Shown: positions 1 to 11,372 of the stretch, in pieces
Numbering within the stretch: position 1 is the first letter of the stretch
How the letters are laid out: each line of letters opens with the position of its first letter
NCBI GenBank assembly: GCA_003164135.1
Contig: PLSD01000028.1
Span: 1-64,000, forward strand
Reading direction: 5' to 3'
DNA: 64,000 nucleotides
Source of the DNA: Acetobacteraceae bacterium
GTDB lineage: Bacteria > Pseudomonadota > Alphaproteobacteria > Acetobacterales > Acetobacteraceae
Program-made: the position numbers and the translations under genes
Notes under the pieces: model-generated
Database searches by the model: none
Seen by the model: the letters and a program-made list of their open reading frames with translations, nothing else
Told to the model about the DNA's origin: nothing

Positions 1-1547
1 TCCCACTCAATCGTGCCCGGCGGCTTGCTGGTAATGTCGTAGGTCACGCGATTAATCCCGCGCACCTCATTCACAATCCGGTTCGAGACCCGCGAGAGGA
101 ACGCCATGTCAAACGGATATATATCCGCCGTCATGCCATCCGTGCTGGTTACGGCCCGCAGCGCGCACACCTGGTCATAGGTCCGCCCATCGCCCATCAC
201 GCCGACGGATTTCACCGGCAGCAGCACGGCAAACGCCTGCCAGATCGCATCATACAGCCCCGCGGCGCGGATTTCCTCCAAATAGATCGCATCGGCCTTC
301 TGCAGAATTTCGATGCTCGGCCGGCTCACCGCGCCGAGAATCCGTATCGCCAGCCCCGGCCCAGGAAACGGATGCCGCCCCACGATATTTTCCGGCAGCC
401 CCAGCTCACGCCCCAGCGCACGCACTTCGTCCTTGAACAACTCACGCAGCGGCTCGACCAGCTTGAGCTTCATGAACTCCGGCAGCCCGCCGACATTATG
501 GTGCGACTTGATGGTCACGCTCGGCCCGCCCAGCGCGCTCACTGACTCAATCACATCCGGATACAGCGTGCCCTGCGCCAAAAAGTTAGCGCCTCCGAGC
601 TTGGTCGCTTCCTCGTCGAACACCTCAATAAACAACCGCCCGATGATCTTGCGCTTCTGCTCCGGGTCCGTAATGCCCTCCAGTTGCCCCAAAAACAGGT
701 CCGAAGCGTCGCGATGGATCAGCTTGATATTAAACTGGTCGCCAAACACCCGCACCACTTCCTCGGCCTCGCCGCCGCGCAGCAGCCCATGGTCGACGAA
801 AATACACGTAAGCTGGTCGCCAATGGCCTCATGGATCAGCGCCGCCGCCACCGAGCTATCCACCCCGCCCGACAACCCGCAGATCACTTTGCCGGTACCC
901 ACCTGGGCGCGGATTTTGGCAATCTCAGCCGCGCGGAACCCCGCCATTGTCCAGTCACCCGAAAGCCCGCAGACCTTATGCGTGAAATTGCGCAGCAACT
1001 GCGCCCCATGCGGCGTATGCACCACCTCCGGGTGGAACATCAGCCCGTAAAAGCGCCGCGCGTCATCGGCGATCATCGCGAACGGCGCACCCTCGGAGAC
1101 GGCAACGGTGCGGAACCCCGGTGGCGGCGCGGAAATATGGTCGCCATGGCTCATCCACACCTGTTCGCGTGCGCCCTTAACCCAGGCACCGTCAAACAGC
1201 GTGCAATCCTCGACCACATCCACATACGCGCGGCCGAATTCGCGGATATCCGCGCCTTTCACTTCGCCGCCAAGCTGCGCGCACATCACCATCTGCCCGT
1301 AGCAGATGCCCAGCACGGGCACCCCGGCGGAAAAGACCTGTTCCGGCGCGCGCGGCGAGCCTTCGTCGGCGACGCTGGAAGGCCCGCCGGAGAGAATGTA
1401 GCCGCTGGCGCCAAATGCCGCGATCCGCGCCGGGCCGGCGTTGAAGGGGAGTATTTCGCAATATACCCCGCTTTCCCGCACCCTGCGGGCGATCAACTGC
1501 GTTACCTGGCTACCGAAATCGAGGATCAGAATCTTTTGTGTGTGCAT
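1..1547 (-). CDS. guaA: GMP synthase (glutamine-hydrolysing), 3' end cut by window edge
   Basis: Converts XMP to GMP with glutamine as nitrogen donor, the last step of GMP synthesis in the cytoplasm. The reading frame starts at ATG 1547 ([14 protein letters not shown]) and stays open to base 1, where it reads ...PPGTIEW, the usual family ending, so only about one residue and the stop are missing. The N-terminal class I glutamine amidotransferase domain has the nucleophile Cys82 in GICYGQ and the HPE motif. The ATP-pyrophosphatase domain has the P-loop SGGVDS. The C-terminal dimerisation domain follows. Length (about 516 aa) is normal for the family. It is the last visible gene of an operon that also contains guaB, so IMP to XMP to GMP is encoded together. 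Confidence 0.97.
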   Translation of the reverse strand, partial: MHTQKILILDFGSQVTQLIARRVRESGVYCEILPFNAGPARIAAFGASGYILSGGPSSVADEGSPRAPEQVFSAGVPVLGICYGQMVMCAQLGGEVKGADIREFGRAYVDVVEDCTLFDGAWVKGAREQVWMSHGDHISAPPPGFRTVAVSEGAPFAMIADDARRFYGLMFHPEVVHTPHGAQLLRNFTHKVCGLSGDWTMAGFRAAEIAKIRAQVGTGKVICGLSGGVDSSVAAALIHEAIGDQLTCIFVDHGLLRGGEAEEVVRVFGDQFNIKLIHRDASDLFLGQLEGITDPEQKRKIIGRLFIEVFDEEATKLGGANFLAQGTLYPDVIESVSALGGPSVTIKSHHNVGGLPEFMKLKLVEPLRELFKDEVRALGRELGLPENIVGRHPFPGPGLAIRILGAVSRPSIEILQKADAIYLEEIRAAGLYDAIWQAFAVLLPVKSVGVMGDGRTYDQVCALRAVTSTDGMTADIYPFDMAFLSRVSNRIVNEVRGINRVTYDITSKPPGTIEW

Positions 1548-1564
1548 GGAGCGGTGCTAACCCA

Positions 1565-2094
1565 TCATGCGTCTACATCCAACAGCGTTTCTATCGGGTC
1601 CCATGCATAGGCGACCTGCGGGATAGCCGAACCGGCGACATATGTGGTGCCGGTGGAAATCCGCTTGCCACCCAGCCGCCCATAGAAAAAAATCGCCGGA
1701 TTGCCGTGCAACACCCAGATAAACACCGAGCGGCACCCCTGCCCCGCCAGATGCTTCGCCGAAGCCCGCAGCAACTGCCCGCCCAGCCCCTGGTTTTGCC
1801 AGTCATCGGCCACATACAGCGTCTCAACCTCGCCATCACCCAGGCTCTGCCCCCGGCTGGGCCGCGCGGTGGCAAAACCCAGGATCAGCGGAAACCCAAG
1901 CCCGCTGTCCCGCGCCGCCACATAAACGCCCACGCCCATGCGAATGCTGCGCTCATACTGCAACGCCAGCCGCTCAACCGAGAGCCGGGCCAGATAGGTT
2001 TCCGGCAATAGCGTCGCGTAGGTATTCCGCCAGGTAGCCACATGCACCGCCGCGATCCCGGGCGCATCGGATGCGCGCGCGCGGCGGATGCTGA

Positions 2095-2098
<4 letters not shown>
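1565..2098 (-). CDS. GNAT-family N-acetyltransferase
   Basis: A 177-aa protein with a GNAT fold. The N-terminus IRRARASDAPGIAAVHVATWRNTY is typical of the alpha1-alpha2 region. The acetyl-CoA site is the VADDWQNQGLGGQLL stretch (Q/R-x-x-G-x-G/A type), followed by a C-terminal GNPAIFFYGRLGGK motif. The substrate cannot be told from sequence. The start is TTG at 2098, overlapping the TGA stop of the preceding methyltransferase gene as TTGA. No later start keeps the conserved N-terminal strand. It lies between that gene and guaA, 17 bases before the guaA start, and is probably cotranscribed with both. Confidence 0.88.
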
Positions 2099-4952
<2,854 letters not shown>

Positions 4953-4960
4953 TTAGCCAG

Positions 4961-5632
4961 CTATTCCGGCCGGAACCCCATCGCCACCACGTACATTTCC
5001 TTGGAATCCTTGCGGCTCGCTGGCGGCTTGGCATGCCGCACCGTCTTGAAACGCAGTTTCAGCGTGTTCAGCATGTCCCGCTCGGCCCCGCCCTGGAACA
5101 ATTTGGCGACAAACGAGCCGCCGGGCACCAGAATCTGCGTGGCAAACGCCAGCGCCGTATCGGCCAGCGCCATAATGCGAATATGGTCGGTCGCGACATG
5201 CCCGGTGGTGTTCGGCGCCATGTCGGAGAGCACCAAATCCGCCTTGCCGCCCAGCATCGCCGTCAGGCGTTCCTCCATGCCATCGGCCATGAAATCGCCC
5301 TCGATGAACTCCGCCCCCTCCACCGGGATAATCGGCAACAGGTCGATCCCCACCACTTTCAAAGCCCCGCGTTGCATCGCCACCTGCGACCAGCCACCCG
5401 GTGCCGCACCCAGATCCACGACGCGGGCGCCTTTTTCAATCAGCTTATATTTGTCATCAAGCTCCACGAGCTTGAACGCCGCGCGCGAGCGATAGCCCTG
5501 CGCCTTGGCGGCCTGCACATAGGGGTCGTTAAGCTGCCGGTTGAGCCAGGCCTGCGACGACGTGCTGTGTTTGCGCGCGTGCTTCAGCCGCACAGCCTCG
5601 CGGCGCGTCGGTACCGATGGATTTTCGGTCAT
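4961..5632 (-). CDS. rlmE: 23S rRNA 2'-O-methyltransferase RlmE (FtsJ)
   Basis: Methylates the 2'-O of U2552 in the A-loop of 23S rRNA in 50S assembly (family knowledge). The chosen start is ATG 5632 (MTENPSVPTRREAVRLK), giving 223 aa. It overlaps the TGA of ppx as ATGA. The frame is open further upstream but that would lie inside ppx. Seen in the sequence are RAAFKLVELDDKY, the SAM motif VVDLGAAPGGWSQVA, the catalytic DMAPNTTG segment and the C-terminal KLFQGG and KPPASRKDSKEMYVV. Together these carry the K-D-K-E set typical of FtsJ enzymes. Confidence 0.95.
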   Translation of the reverse strand: MTENPSVPTRREAVRLKHARKHSTSSQAWLNRQLNDPYVQAAKAQGYRSRAAFKLVELDDKYKLIEKGARVVDLGAAPGGWSQVAMQRGALKVVGIDLLPIIPVEGAEFIEGDFMADGMEERLTAMLGGKADLVLSDMAPNTTGHVATDHIRIMALADTALAFATQILVPGGSFVAKLFQGGAERDMLNTLKLRFKTVRHAKPPASRKDSKEMYVVAMGFRPE

Positions 5633-6693
5633 GCCAAGCCGTAGCCACGCCGTACCGGTTGCACATTCCGCATCAGCCGCATCAACATACCCTCGCGCAA
5701 TCCCCTGTCCGCCACCAACAATTCCGGTATCTGCCACAGTTCGTGGATGGCGGCAAAAATCGCGCAACCCGGCAGCACAAAGTCCACCCGGTCGGCGCCG
5801 ATGCACGGGTGGCGGCTCAACCCTTCGCGCCCAAGTTCCTTGGCCTCGGCCAGAGCCGCTTCCACCGCGGCGCGGTTCATGGAAACCCCATCCACCAGCC
5901 CGCGCCGGTAGCGATCAAGCTTCAGCGACACCCCGGCCAGCGTCGTCACGGTGCCGGAGGTCCCCACCATCAGCACCCCGCCCTGGCGAATTTCCTGGCC
6001 AATCCGGTGCACCGCCTCAAATGGCCGCAGCATCGCCGCCACATCCGCCACCACGGAGGCAAAACCCTCCTCGGTATAGCAGGTGTGGGCGCAGCGCTCC
6101 GAGAGTGTGACGACCCCCACAGGCAACGACAAATAGCCAATCAACTCCGGCGCGGCACCATTACAATTCACCCGCACCCAGGCAATCTCGGTCGAGCCGC
6201 CGCCAATATCGAACAACAGCGCCCGCCGCCCGGCCTGGGAGATCAGCGAGGCACAGCTTTCCACCGCCAGCTCCGCTTCCTCGCGCGGGTTGATAATCTC
6301 CAGCGGCAACCCGGTCCGCTCGCGCGCACGGGCGATAAATTCCGCGCCATTTTCCGCCTGTCGGCAGGCTTCGGTCGCAATCGCGCGCAGCCGCAACGGC
6401 CCGGTCCCTGCATCAGCAGCCCATCGCCGCGTCCGCTCGGCACAGATGTTCAAACTCGCAATCGCCCGCTCCATCGCCACCTCGGAGAGCCGGCCGGTCT
6501 CATAAAGCCCCTCGCCCAGCCGCACGACTCGCGAAAAACTATCCAGCACATGGAACCCCTCCCCCGCCGGTGTTCCCACCAGCATGCGGCAGTTATTCGT
6601 GCCTAAATCGATTCCCCCGAACACAGGCCTCCGCCCCCCCCGCCGGTAAGCGGTGTCGGTCTGCGCGTTCAACAGGGAAGATTGGCTGGCCAT
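5629..6693 (-). CDS. Exopolyphosphatase / guanosine pentaphosphatase (Ppx/GppA family)
   Basis: A 354-aa ASKHA-fold phosphatase. The phosphate-1 loop is FGGIDLGTNNCRMLV, the phosphate-2 segment is LLFDIGGGSTEIAWV and the adenosine-type motif is LMVGTSGTVTTLAG. The catalytic Glu in the REEAELA region is present. The protein has only the core domain (E. coli Ppx and GppA are near 500 aa), as is common in alphaproteobacteria. It removes terminal phosphate from polyphosphate or pppGpp; which one cannot be decided here. It is the first gene of the guanine operon, so a pppGpp-related role fits the neighbours but is inference. Confidence 0.92.
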   Translation of the reverse strand: MASQSSLLNAQTDTAYRRGGRRPVFGGIDLGTNNCRMLVGTPAGEGFHVLDSFSRVVRLGEGLYETGRLSEVAMERAIASLNICAERTRRWAADAGTGPLRLRAIATEACRQAENGAEFIARARERTGLPLEIINPREEAELAVESCASLISQAGRRALLFDIGGGSTEIAWVRVNCNGAAPELIGYLSLPVGVVTLSERCAHTCYTEEGFASVVADVAAMLRPFEAVHRIGQEIRQGGVLMVGTSGTVTTLAGVSLKLDRYRRGLVDGVSMNRAAVEAALAEAKELGREGLSRHPCIGADRVDFVLPGCAIFAAIHELWQIPELLVADRGLREGMLMRLMRNVQPVRRGYGLA

Positions 6694-6795
6694 ATCTCAG
6701 TATAGTCGCGCCATATTAGGCCACTCGGCAAGCGGGAAAGCACGCATGCGGGCTATGATGCCGATAAATTTATGACCGTCCCATGACCCCAGATG

Positions 6796-6824
6796 TTGCA
6801 GCCAGGGCAAGCCGGTGCTAATCG
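6796..6824 (+). promoter_or_regulatory. Predicted sigma-70 promoter of tRNA-Gln
   Basis: TTGCAG (6796-6801) and TAATCG (6819-6824) are separated by 17 bases. Transcription would start around 6831, about 10 bases before the tRNA. A GC-rich stretch after the -10 resembles the discriminator of stable-RNA promoters. Confidence 0.5.
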
Positions 6825-6841
6825 GGCCTCGCTGTGACCGT

Positions 6842-6915
6842 TGGGGGATAGTTTAGCGGTAGAACTCCTGGCTCTGACCCGGGCAGCCTTGGTTCGAATC
6901 CAGGTCCCCCAGCCA
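6842..6915 (+). tRNA. tRNA-Gln (anticodon CTG)
   Basis: The 74-base gene folds as a complete cloverleaf. The acceptor stem is TGGGGGA with TCCCCCA, the D arm is GTTT-AGCGGTA-GAAC, the anticodon stem is CCTGG with CCGGG around loop CTCTGAC (anticodon CTG, reading CAG), and the T arm is CTTGG-TTCGAAT-CCAGG. G73 and CCA are encoded. The start and end resemble bacterial tRNA-Gln. Its last 17 bases are repeated at 13606-13622, so it is the integration site of the adjacent island, and the gene remains intact after insertion. Confidence 0.97.
6899..6915 (+). repeat. attL: 17-bp core of the tRNA-Gln island
   Basis: TCCAGGTCCCCCAGCCA, the T-arm/acceptor 3' end of tRNA-Gln, recurs exactly at 13606-13622. 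Tyrosine integrases commonly use the 3' part of a tRNA as attB and regenerate the gene on insertion, which matches this arrangement. Confidence 0.88.
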
Positions 6916-7000
6916 TCGCTCTAAATTCCTGAGTGATTTCAAAGGCATCAAGTAAATCAAGGGCTTTTCGCTATCCTCTGGTACAGAAGGGTGGTACAAA

Positions 7001-8623
7001 TTGCCGTTGAAGATGTCCGAACCCACAAAGCACTCTCAGAGCGGGCGCTACCGCATCCGCCTCGCAATCCCGAAGGACCTCCGCGCCTCTGCGAAGAGCC
7101 TGTATGGCGTCGGGGCGGAGTTCACCGCTAATCTGGACACCACTGACAAGCGTGTGGCCCTGGCCCGCGCCCCAGCGGCACTTGCTGGCCTTCATGCCAA
7201 ACTGAGGCTGGTCCGGGCGTTCCACCAGGGTAACCTGAAGGTCCTCTCGCAGCGGGAAATTCGGGCGCTGGCGGGTGAATGGTATCGGGAGTCGGTGGCA
7301 AGCAATGAAGACAACCCCGGCTCTTATGGGGGATGGGATGCATATCGGGATGAACTCATGGACGCCCGGACGTTCCCCGATGGCTCGCCAGAAGACGGCC
7401 AGCAGCCTGACTACGAGCCGGACGTAAAGGCCTTGCAAGACGCCCGGACGCTGCTGAGCAGCCGGGGCATTGTCGCCCATGAAGCCTCTGAAGCGGCGCT
7501 GGCAGTGGCACTATGGGAGGCCAAGACGCACTACGCAGCCCTTATGATGCGGCGCGCGGCGGGCGATTACGGGGCGGACCAATTCGCGGGCACCGTCCCT
7601 GCCCTGCCAGCGTCACTGTCCGCCGCTCCGGCTGCGCGTTCCGAGTCTGGCGCAGTGGTGTCCTTTGAAGACATCGTAAGAGGCTGGGCCAGGGATGCGG
7701 GGCACGACCCGGACGCCAAGCCTACGCCCCGTGGCTATTATGACCGGCACCGGACCGCCACCCGCCTTGCAGAGTTCCTGGGGCGCAGTGAGGCGGATAG
7801 CGTGACCAAGGCCGATGCGGTCCGCTGGAAAATGGACATGCAGGACAAGGGAAAAGCAGCCGCAACCGTGGCGAATGACCTGAGCGAGCTAAGCGCCATT
7901 TGGAAATGGGCCATTGCACACGGCAAGGTCGCTGAGAATCCCTTCGCGGGCATCCTGCCCCCAAAGAAGGCCCGCAATCGCAAGGCAACCCGCCGCCCCT
8001 TCACAGATGACGAAGCCGGTAAAATTCTCGCCTCCGCCCGGCGTGAGCGGGGCGCTCTCCGTTGGTTGCCCTGGGTATTGGCTGCTACCGGGGCGCGGCT
8101 CTCTGAAGTGTGCCAGGGCACGAAAGCGGACGTGATAGAGCGGGATGGTCTGCCCTTCCTGCGTATCCATGCGGATGACGAAACGCGGGCATTGGGTGAA
8201 GCTCAGAGGTCCGTTAAGAACGAAGGTTCTGAGCGCATGGTTCCCATTCACTCCCGGCTGACGGCTGAAGGTTTCCTGGCCTATGTCGCGGCGCTCCCCA
8301 CCGGGTCCCCGCTCTTCCCAGACATCCCGCCAGATAAACTTTTTGGCCAGAGAGGCACGTCCGCCCAAAAGCTCATGGGGCGATGGCTGCGGAACAAACT
8401 CAACATCACGGACACGAAAATCAGTCCCAGTCATTCGTGGCGGCACTGGTTCATCGACAAAGCCAGGACCGCTGGAATGCACCCAGAGGTACGCAACGCC
8501 ATAACCGGCCACGCCGATGACGGGAACGAAAGCCACCGCTACGGCCTGGGGTGGAAGGCCATGCCGGGGGCGCTGGCAGAGGCAATGGAGAAGATTGAGT
8601 TGCCGCTATTGCCGGGCGGCTGA
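7001..8623 (+). CDS. int: Tyrosine recombinase / integrase of the tRNA-Gln island
   Basis: A 540-aa phage-type integrase that would insert and excise the island. The N-terminus (SGRYRIRLAIPKDLRASAKSLYG) resembles the DUF6538-like arm-binding segment of long integrases. A SAM-like core-binding domain lies at about residues 220-310 and the catalytic domain follows. Catalytic residues seen are Arg366 (TGARLSEV), His478 and Arg481 (HSWRHWF), His504 (GHADDG) and the nucleophile Tyr514 (ESHRYG). The start is TTG 7001, six bases after AGGGTGG. ATG 7013 (MSEPTKHS) is the alternative. It lies 85 bases after the tRNA in the same direction, so read-through from the tRNA promoter is possible. Confidence 0.95.
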   Translation: MPLKMSEPTKHSQSGRYRIRLAIPKDLRASAKSLYGVGAEFTANLDTTDKRVALARAPAALAGLHAKLRLVRAFHQGNLKVLSQREIRALAGEWYRESVASNEDNPGSYGGWDAYRDELMDARTFPDGSPEDGQQPDYEPDVKALQDARTLLSSRGIVAHEASEAALAVALWEAKTHYAALMMRRAAGDYGADQFAGTVPALPASLSAAPAARSESGAVVSFEDIVRGWARDAGHDPDAKPTPRGYYDRHRTATRLAEFLGRSEADSVTKADAVRWKMDMQDKGKAAATVANDLSELSAIWKWAIAHGKVAENPFAGILPPKKARNRKATRRPFTDDEAGKILASARRERGALRWLPWVLAATGARLSEVCQGTKADVIERDGLPFLRIHADDETRALGEAQRSVKNEGSERMVPIHSRLTAEGFLAYVAALPTGSPLFPDIPPDKLFGQRGTSAQKLMGRWLRNKLNITDTKISPSHSWRHWFIDKARTAGMHPEVRNAITGHADDGNESHRYGLGWKAMPGALAEAMEKIELPLLPGG

Positions 8624-8655
8624 GCACCCCGCCAGCGCCTCAGGTCATCGGCAGG

Positions 8656-9153
8656 TTACGCCCGTCCTTCCCTCAGATCGTTCCGCTTCTGAAGCGCCGC
8701 ACCTCGGTCCAGTTTGCATAAATTTGAACGGCGCAGGTCAAGCGTGTTGCCGTTCCGATACGTCACCACCTCTCGCCAAACCGCCTCCGTTATAAGACGG
8801 CCCAGCGCCACCAACTGTGTCCGGCTTCGCGGCTGCTTCGCCAAGTGGCTTACCGCCTTGCGGCTCGAAACCACATAGCCAAGCCTGTCCGGTCCGCCCC
8901 CCAATATCCAGCACTCTGGCCAGCCTTTACTTTGCCCCAAGTCCCAATCCGCAGCCTCAACGGTCATGGAATGTCCATGGCCCCTGCCGAATAGCGGCAC
9001 CCGGACCAGCTCAACGCCGTCCATGGTAAATCGCTCAACGGCCACAGGTCCATCTTTTGGTTTTGCCGCATACCGGCTGGGCCGACGCGTGCGGCGTACA
9101 GGTAACAGCGGACCATTATTTTCCTCAATGGGGGTTAGCACAGCCGCACTCAC
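8656..9153 (-). CDS. Degenerate HNH/AP2-like protein of the island
   Basis: A 165-aa protein. The C-terminal stretch TYRNGNTLDLRRSNLCKL matches the NG(N)xLDNRRxNLR half of phage HNH homing-type and AP2-like proteins, but the leading catalytic His-His is replaced by Thr-Tyr, so nuclease activity is doubtful. The middle part (LGYVVSSRKAVSHLAKQPRSRTQLVALGRLI) is also of the kind seen before such motifs. The N-terminus is basic (RRTRRPSRYAAK). The start ATG 9153 overlaps the stop of the small upstream gene (ATGA). It is convergent with the integrase gene. It may be a DNA-binding protein; the function is unproved. Confidence 0.6.
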   Translation of the reverse strand: MSAAVLTPIEENNGPLLPVRRTRRPSRYAAKPKDGPVAVERFTMDGVELVRVPLFGRGHGHSMTVEAADWDLGQSKGWPECWILGGGPDRLGYVVSSRKAVSHLAKQPRSRTQLVALGRLITEAVWREVVTYRNGNTLDLRRSNLCKLDRGAALQKRNDLREGRA

Positions 9154-9338
9154 CGTTTGCTGTCCGCTACGAGGCGCGCGGTATCGGCTGCGGCCAGCTT
9201 CAAGCAGAGACGAATTGCGTCGCTGCGCGTGGTGAAAGTCTGCCCTGCATCACGCAACGCATTGGCGATGTGCTCAATGTTGGCGAGGTCTTCCGGGGTT
9301 GAACGAAACGCGAAGCGCGCAATAGTTTTGGTAGACAT
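9150..9338 (-). CDS. Small ribbon-helix-helix-like protein of the island
   Basis: A 62-aa protein from ATG 9338 (MSTKTIARFAFRSTPEDLANIEHIANAL); ATG 9350 adds four residues. The short strand (IARFAFRSTPED) followed by two helices (LANIEHIANALRDAG and TTRSDAIRLCLKLAA) resembles ribbon-helix-helix DNA-binding proteins of the CopG/Arc type. It is translationally coupled to the HNH-like gene. A regulator of the island or an antitoxin-like role is possible. No toxin-like partner is obvious beyond the coupled gene. Confidence 0.55.
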   Translation of the reverse strand: MSTKTIARFAFRSTPEDLANIEHIANALRDAGQTFTTRSDAIRLCLKLAAADTARLVADSKR

Positions 9339-9350
9339 GATGATGTCCAT

Positions 9351-9800
9351 TCCTATAAGTTGATTGTTTGAGTTGACGATGGGGAAGCGGTGCCAAGTTT
9401 GACAAAAAGTCAGGCCCGCTTGGGGCTGCTATCCATCAGTTGCGGCATTTAGCGGCAGCAGTCTGACTGGCATCTTAGGGCTGCTATCCATCAGTTGCGT
9501 CCTTTTTTGACCACACACAGTTTAACCGTACGTTTTCAGATGGTTAGGGAAGATTCGCAGTAGATTGCTGCCCGTATCTTGCGCGCCGGTAGGTGGCCCT
9601 GAAGGTCCGCTAAGCCGACGCACCGGCACATCGTGACCCTGTATCCTGCTCTGATATTGCATATCATGCGTGGGTCATCCTCAAGGAAACATGTTGGAAT
9701 AATCAGGGAGTATCGAATATCAGCCATATAGAACTCGGTTATGTGATATTCGTATCCCCTGCGGGCTTAACAGCTAGCCCGCTAAACGGCCCGTTACGTC
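9351..9800. other. Noncoding region of the island with a 22-bp direct repeat
   Basis: This is 450 bases without a convincing gene, between the small regulator-like gene and the ATPase gene. It holds two exact 22-base copies of a sequence beginning GGGCTGCTATCCATC at 9423 and 9478, plus promoter-like AT-rich stretches. A 63-codon frame at 9536-9727 (minus) has no recognisable features and was not called. Confidence 0.6.
9423..9499. repeat. Two exact 22-bp direct repeats, 55-bp period
   Basis: Copies are at 9423-9444 and 9478-9499, each starting GGGCTGCTATCC and ending AGTTGCG. They are directly repeated with 33 bases between them. They lie next to genes for a small DNA-binding-like protein and a RepA-like ATPase, so they could be iteron-type replication sites or operators. 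Confidence 0.7.
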
Positions 9801-10829
9801 CTAAAAGTCCTGTGTATCGGGCACCGGCCCGGCCAGCCCAGCGCGCCATTCCGCCTCAGAGATTAACCCCTGGCTGACCGCCCGGACCTTCAGCCTGCCA
9901 ACCTGCACCGCAGATAAGCCCAGCTCCGTAGCCACCCGCTGCTGCGTGCTGAACTGCCCGGACCTCACAGCGTCCACTACGGCCAGCATCTCAGCCCCGG
10001 CAGTCGGCTTGGTGCTCCACCCAGTGACACCCTCAGCATCCGCGCCCAGCCGCATTTCGGCATCCCTGGTTACTGCCGTTGGCCTCCCCCGGTATTTCCG
10101 CCAGAGCAACTCAAAGACAGCCCCATCGGTAACGGCTTGTCCATCAGGGCGCACCAGTCCGATGATGACCTCGAATGTTGTGGCCAGCTTGGAACTGCCC
10201 CGGTAGTCATTGCCCGCCTTCCCGGCATGGTGGACCAAGATGCACGCCACGTCCGCCTGCTTCAGCCGCATCAAAAACGAGAGGATGGGTGACATCGCGG
10301 ATGCGTCGTTCTCATCGGCAACCTCCGCCAGGGTGCTGAAGTTGTCCAATATCACCAGCTCCGCGCCGGTCTCTCGGACCTTCGCCATGATGACATCCTG
10401 CCCGCTCTTGGTGCCTGGGTGCGGTGTCATGGTCTCCGCCAAGTCAGGGAAGCGCGCCTCAGAGTCCTGGTCCTGCCGGGAGAGGATAACGAGGTTCTGG
10501 CCCGCAGCCGCCACGTCCAGCCCCTCAACAGCCCCCGCCAGCATCGCCAGCCGTTCCCTCAGGTCCTCAATGTGCATCTCTCCGTCCACCAGCAGCACCT
10601 TGCGTGGCGTTGCAGCGTTCCACCCGGCCACACTGCCACCACCAGCCACAGCCAGCGCCAGCGTGTTCACCAGCATGGACTTGCCGACTCCCGTGGGTGC
10701 CCAAAGCAGGCAGCTCTCCGCCGCCCGCAGCCATGGCGCTATCAGCACGGCGCGGGGCGGAAACTGCCGGTCCAGTAAATCGGCAAGCGTTGTCGTTCGC
10801 AGGCTTGCTGCCTGTTGTCCTATCGTCAT
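9801..10829 (-). CDS. RecA-fold AAA ATPase, RepA/DnaB-helicase-like, of the island
   Basis: A 342-aa protein from ATG 10829 (MTIGQQAASLRTTTLADLLDRQFPPR), with GAGG five bases before it. The frame is open 17 codons further upstream, but that would place a terminator-like hairpin in the coding region. The Walker A motif is APTGVGKS (Lys50). The segment VLLVDGEMHIEDLRERL, the Walker B ELVILDNFSTLAEVADENDA, VACILVHHAGKAGNDYRGSSKL and the final small winged-helix-like part are typical of AAA_25/RepA-type plasmid and satellite ATPases. It probably acts in island replication. No initiator gene is evident beside it. Confidence 0.85.
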   Translation of the reverse strand: MTIGQQAASLRTTTLADLLDRQFPPRAVLIAPWLRAAESCLLWAPTGVGKSMLVNTLALAVAGGGSVAGWNAATPRKVLLVDGEMHIEDLRERLAMLAGAVEGLDVAAAGQNLVILSRQDQDSEARFPDLAETMTPHPGTKSGQDVIMAKVRETGAELVILDNFSTLAEVADENDASAMSPILSFLMRLKQADVACILVHHAGKAGNDYRGSSKLATTFEVIIGLVRPDGQAVTDGAVFELLWRKYRGRPTAVTRDAEMRLGADAEGVTGWSTKPTAGAEMLAVVDAVRSGQFSTQQRVATELGLSAVQVGRLKVRAVSQGLISEAEWRAGLAGPVPDTQDF

Positions 10830-10844
10830 GTTGGCCTCAAAATG

Positions 10845-10876
10845 AAAAAGCCTCCGCAGTGTTTCCACCGGGAGGC
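10845..10876 (-). terminator. Terminator-like hairpin in the leader of the ATPase gene
   Basis: On the minus strand GCCTCC pairs with GGAGGC, extended after a small internal mismatch by GTG/CAC around a GAAA loop, and is followed by five Ts (10845-10849). It ends 15 bases before the ATG at 10829 on the transcript, between the ATPase gene and the gene upstream of it. It could end the upstream transcript or act as an attenuator. Confidence 0.55.
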
Positions 10877-10966
10877 CCAAAATGATCTGTCAGCAGCGTT
10901 CAGCTTGCCGCCGCGCGTCTCTGTTCGTCTCGCTTTAACGGGCGATATTCCGCCGCGCTTCCCGTA

Positions 10967-11296
10967 TCATCCGGCCTGAGCAGGCCAGTCCGCCCCGCGT
11001 TGCTCACGGCAAAACCGTATGGCGTCGTTCAGGTCATCGGTGGTCATCGTCGGGGTTCCGGCTGTCGATAGGTCCTGAACGGTAAAACCGCTGCCATTGG
11101 CATTACACCAGACCATGAATTGCACCGCCGCCCCGGCTCTGCTGTCTCTGGGCGAGACCTCCAGCACCTCCGGGCAACCCTCATGATTGTCCGCGAGGCT
11201 GAGAGGTAGCCCTAAGTCAGCGGCAAGGCTGAGCGCCGCCTCAAGCGCCGTTATGTCGAATGGAATGCCCCATTGTTGTTCTTCAGGTCTCTTCAT
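10967..11296 (-). CDS. Hypothetical protein of the island
   Basis: A 109-aa acidic protein from ATG 11296 (MKRPEEQQWGIPFDITALEAALSLAADLG), preceded by AAGGAG at a seven-base distance. An in-frame start 11 codons earlier lacks such a site. No domain is recognised. There are no membrane segments or cysteine clusters. It lies 137 bases upstream of the ATPase start and in the same direction, downstream of the serine recombinase gene, and may be transcribed with either. Confidence 0.65.
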   Translation of the reverse strand: MKRPEEQQWGIPFDITALEAALSLAADLGLPLSLADNHEGCPEVLEVSPRDSRAGAAVQFMVWCNANGSGFTVQDLSTAGTPTMTTDDLNDAIRFCREQRGADWPAQAG

Positions 11297-11372
11297 GTCT
11301 GCTCTCCTTTTGGTGTTTTGTGTCTTCAATCGTCCGCCGCACGAAACGAGATAACTCTATCGCAATAAAGGG

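Noticed and set aside
9536-9727. 63-codon minus-strand frame
   Set aside because: No domain, no ribosome site and a noncoding-looking context between repeats and the ATPase gene.
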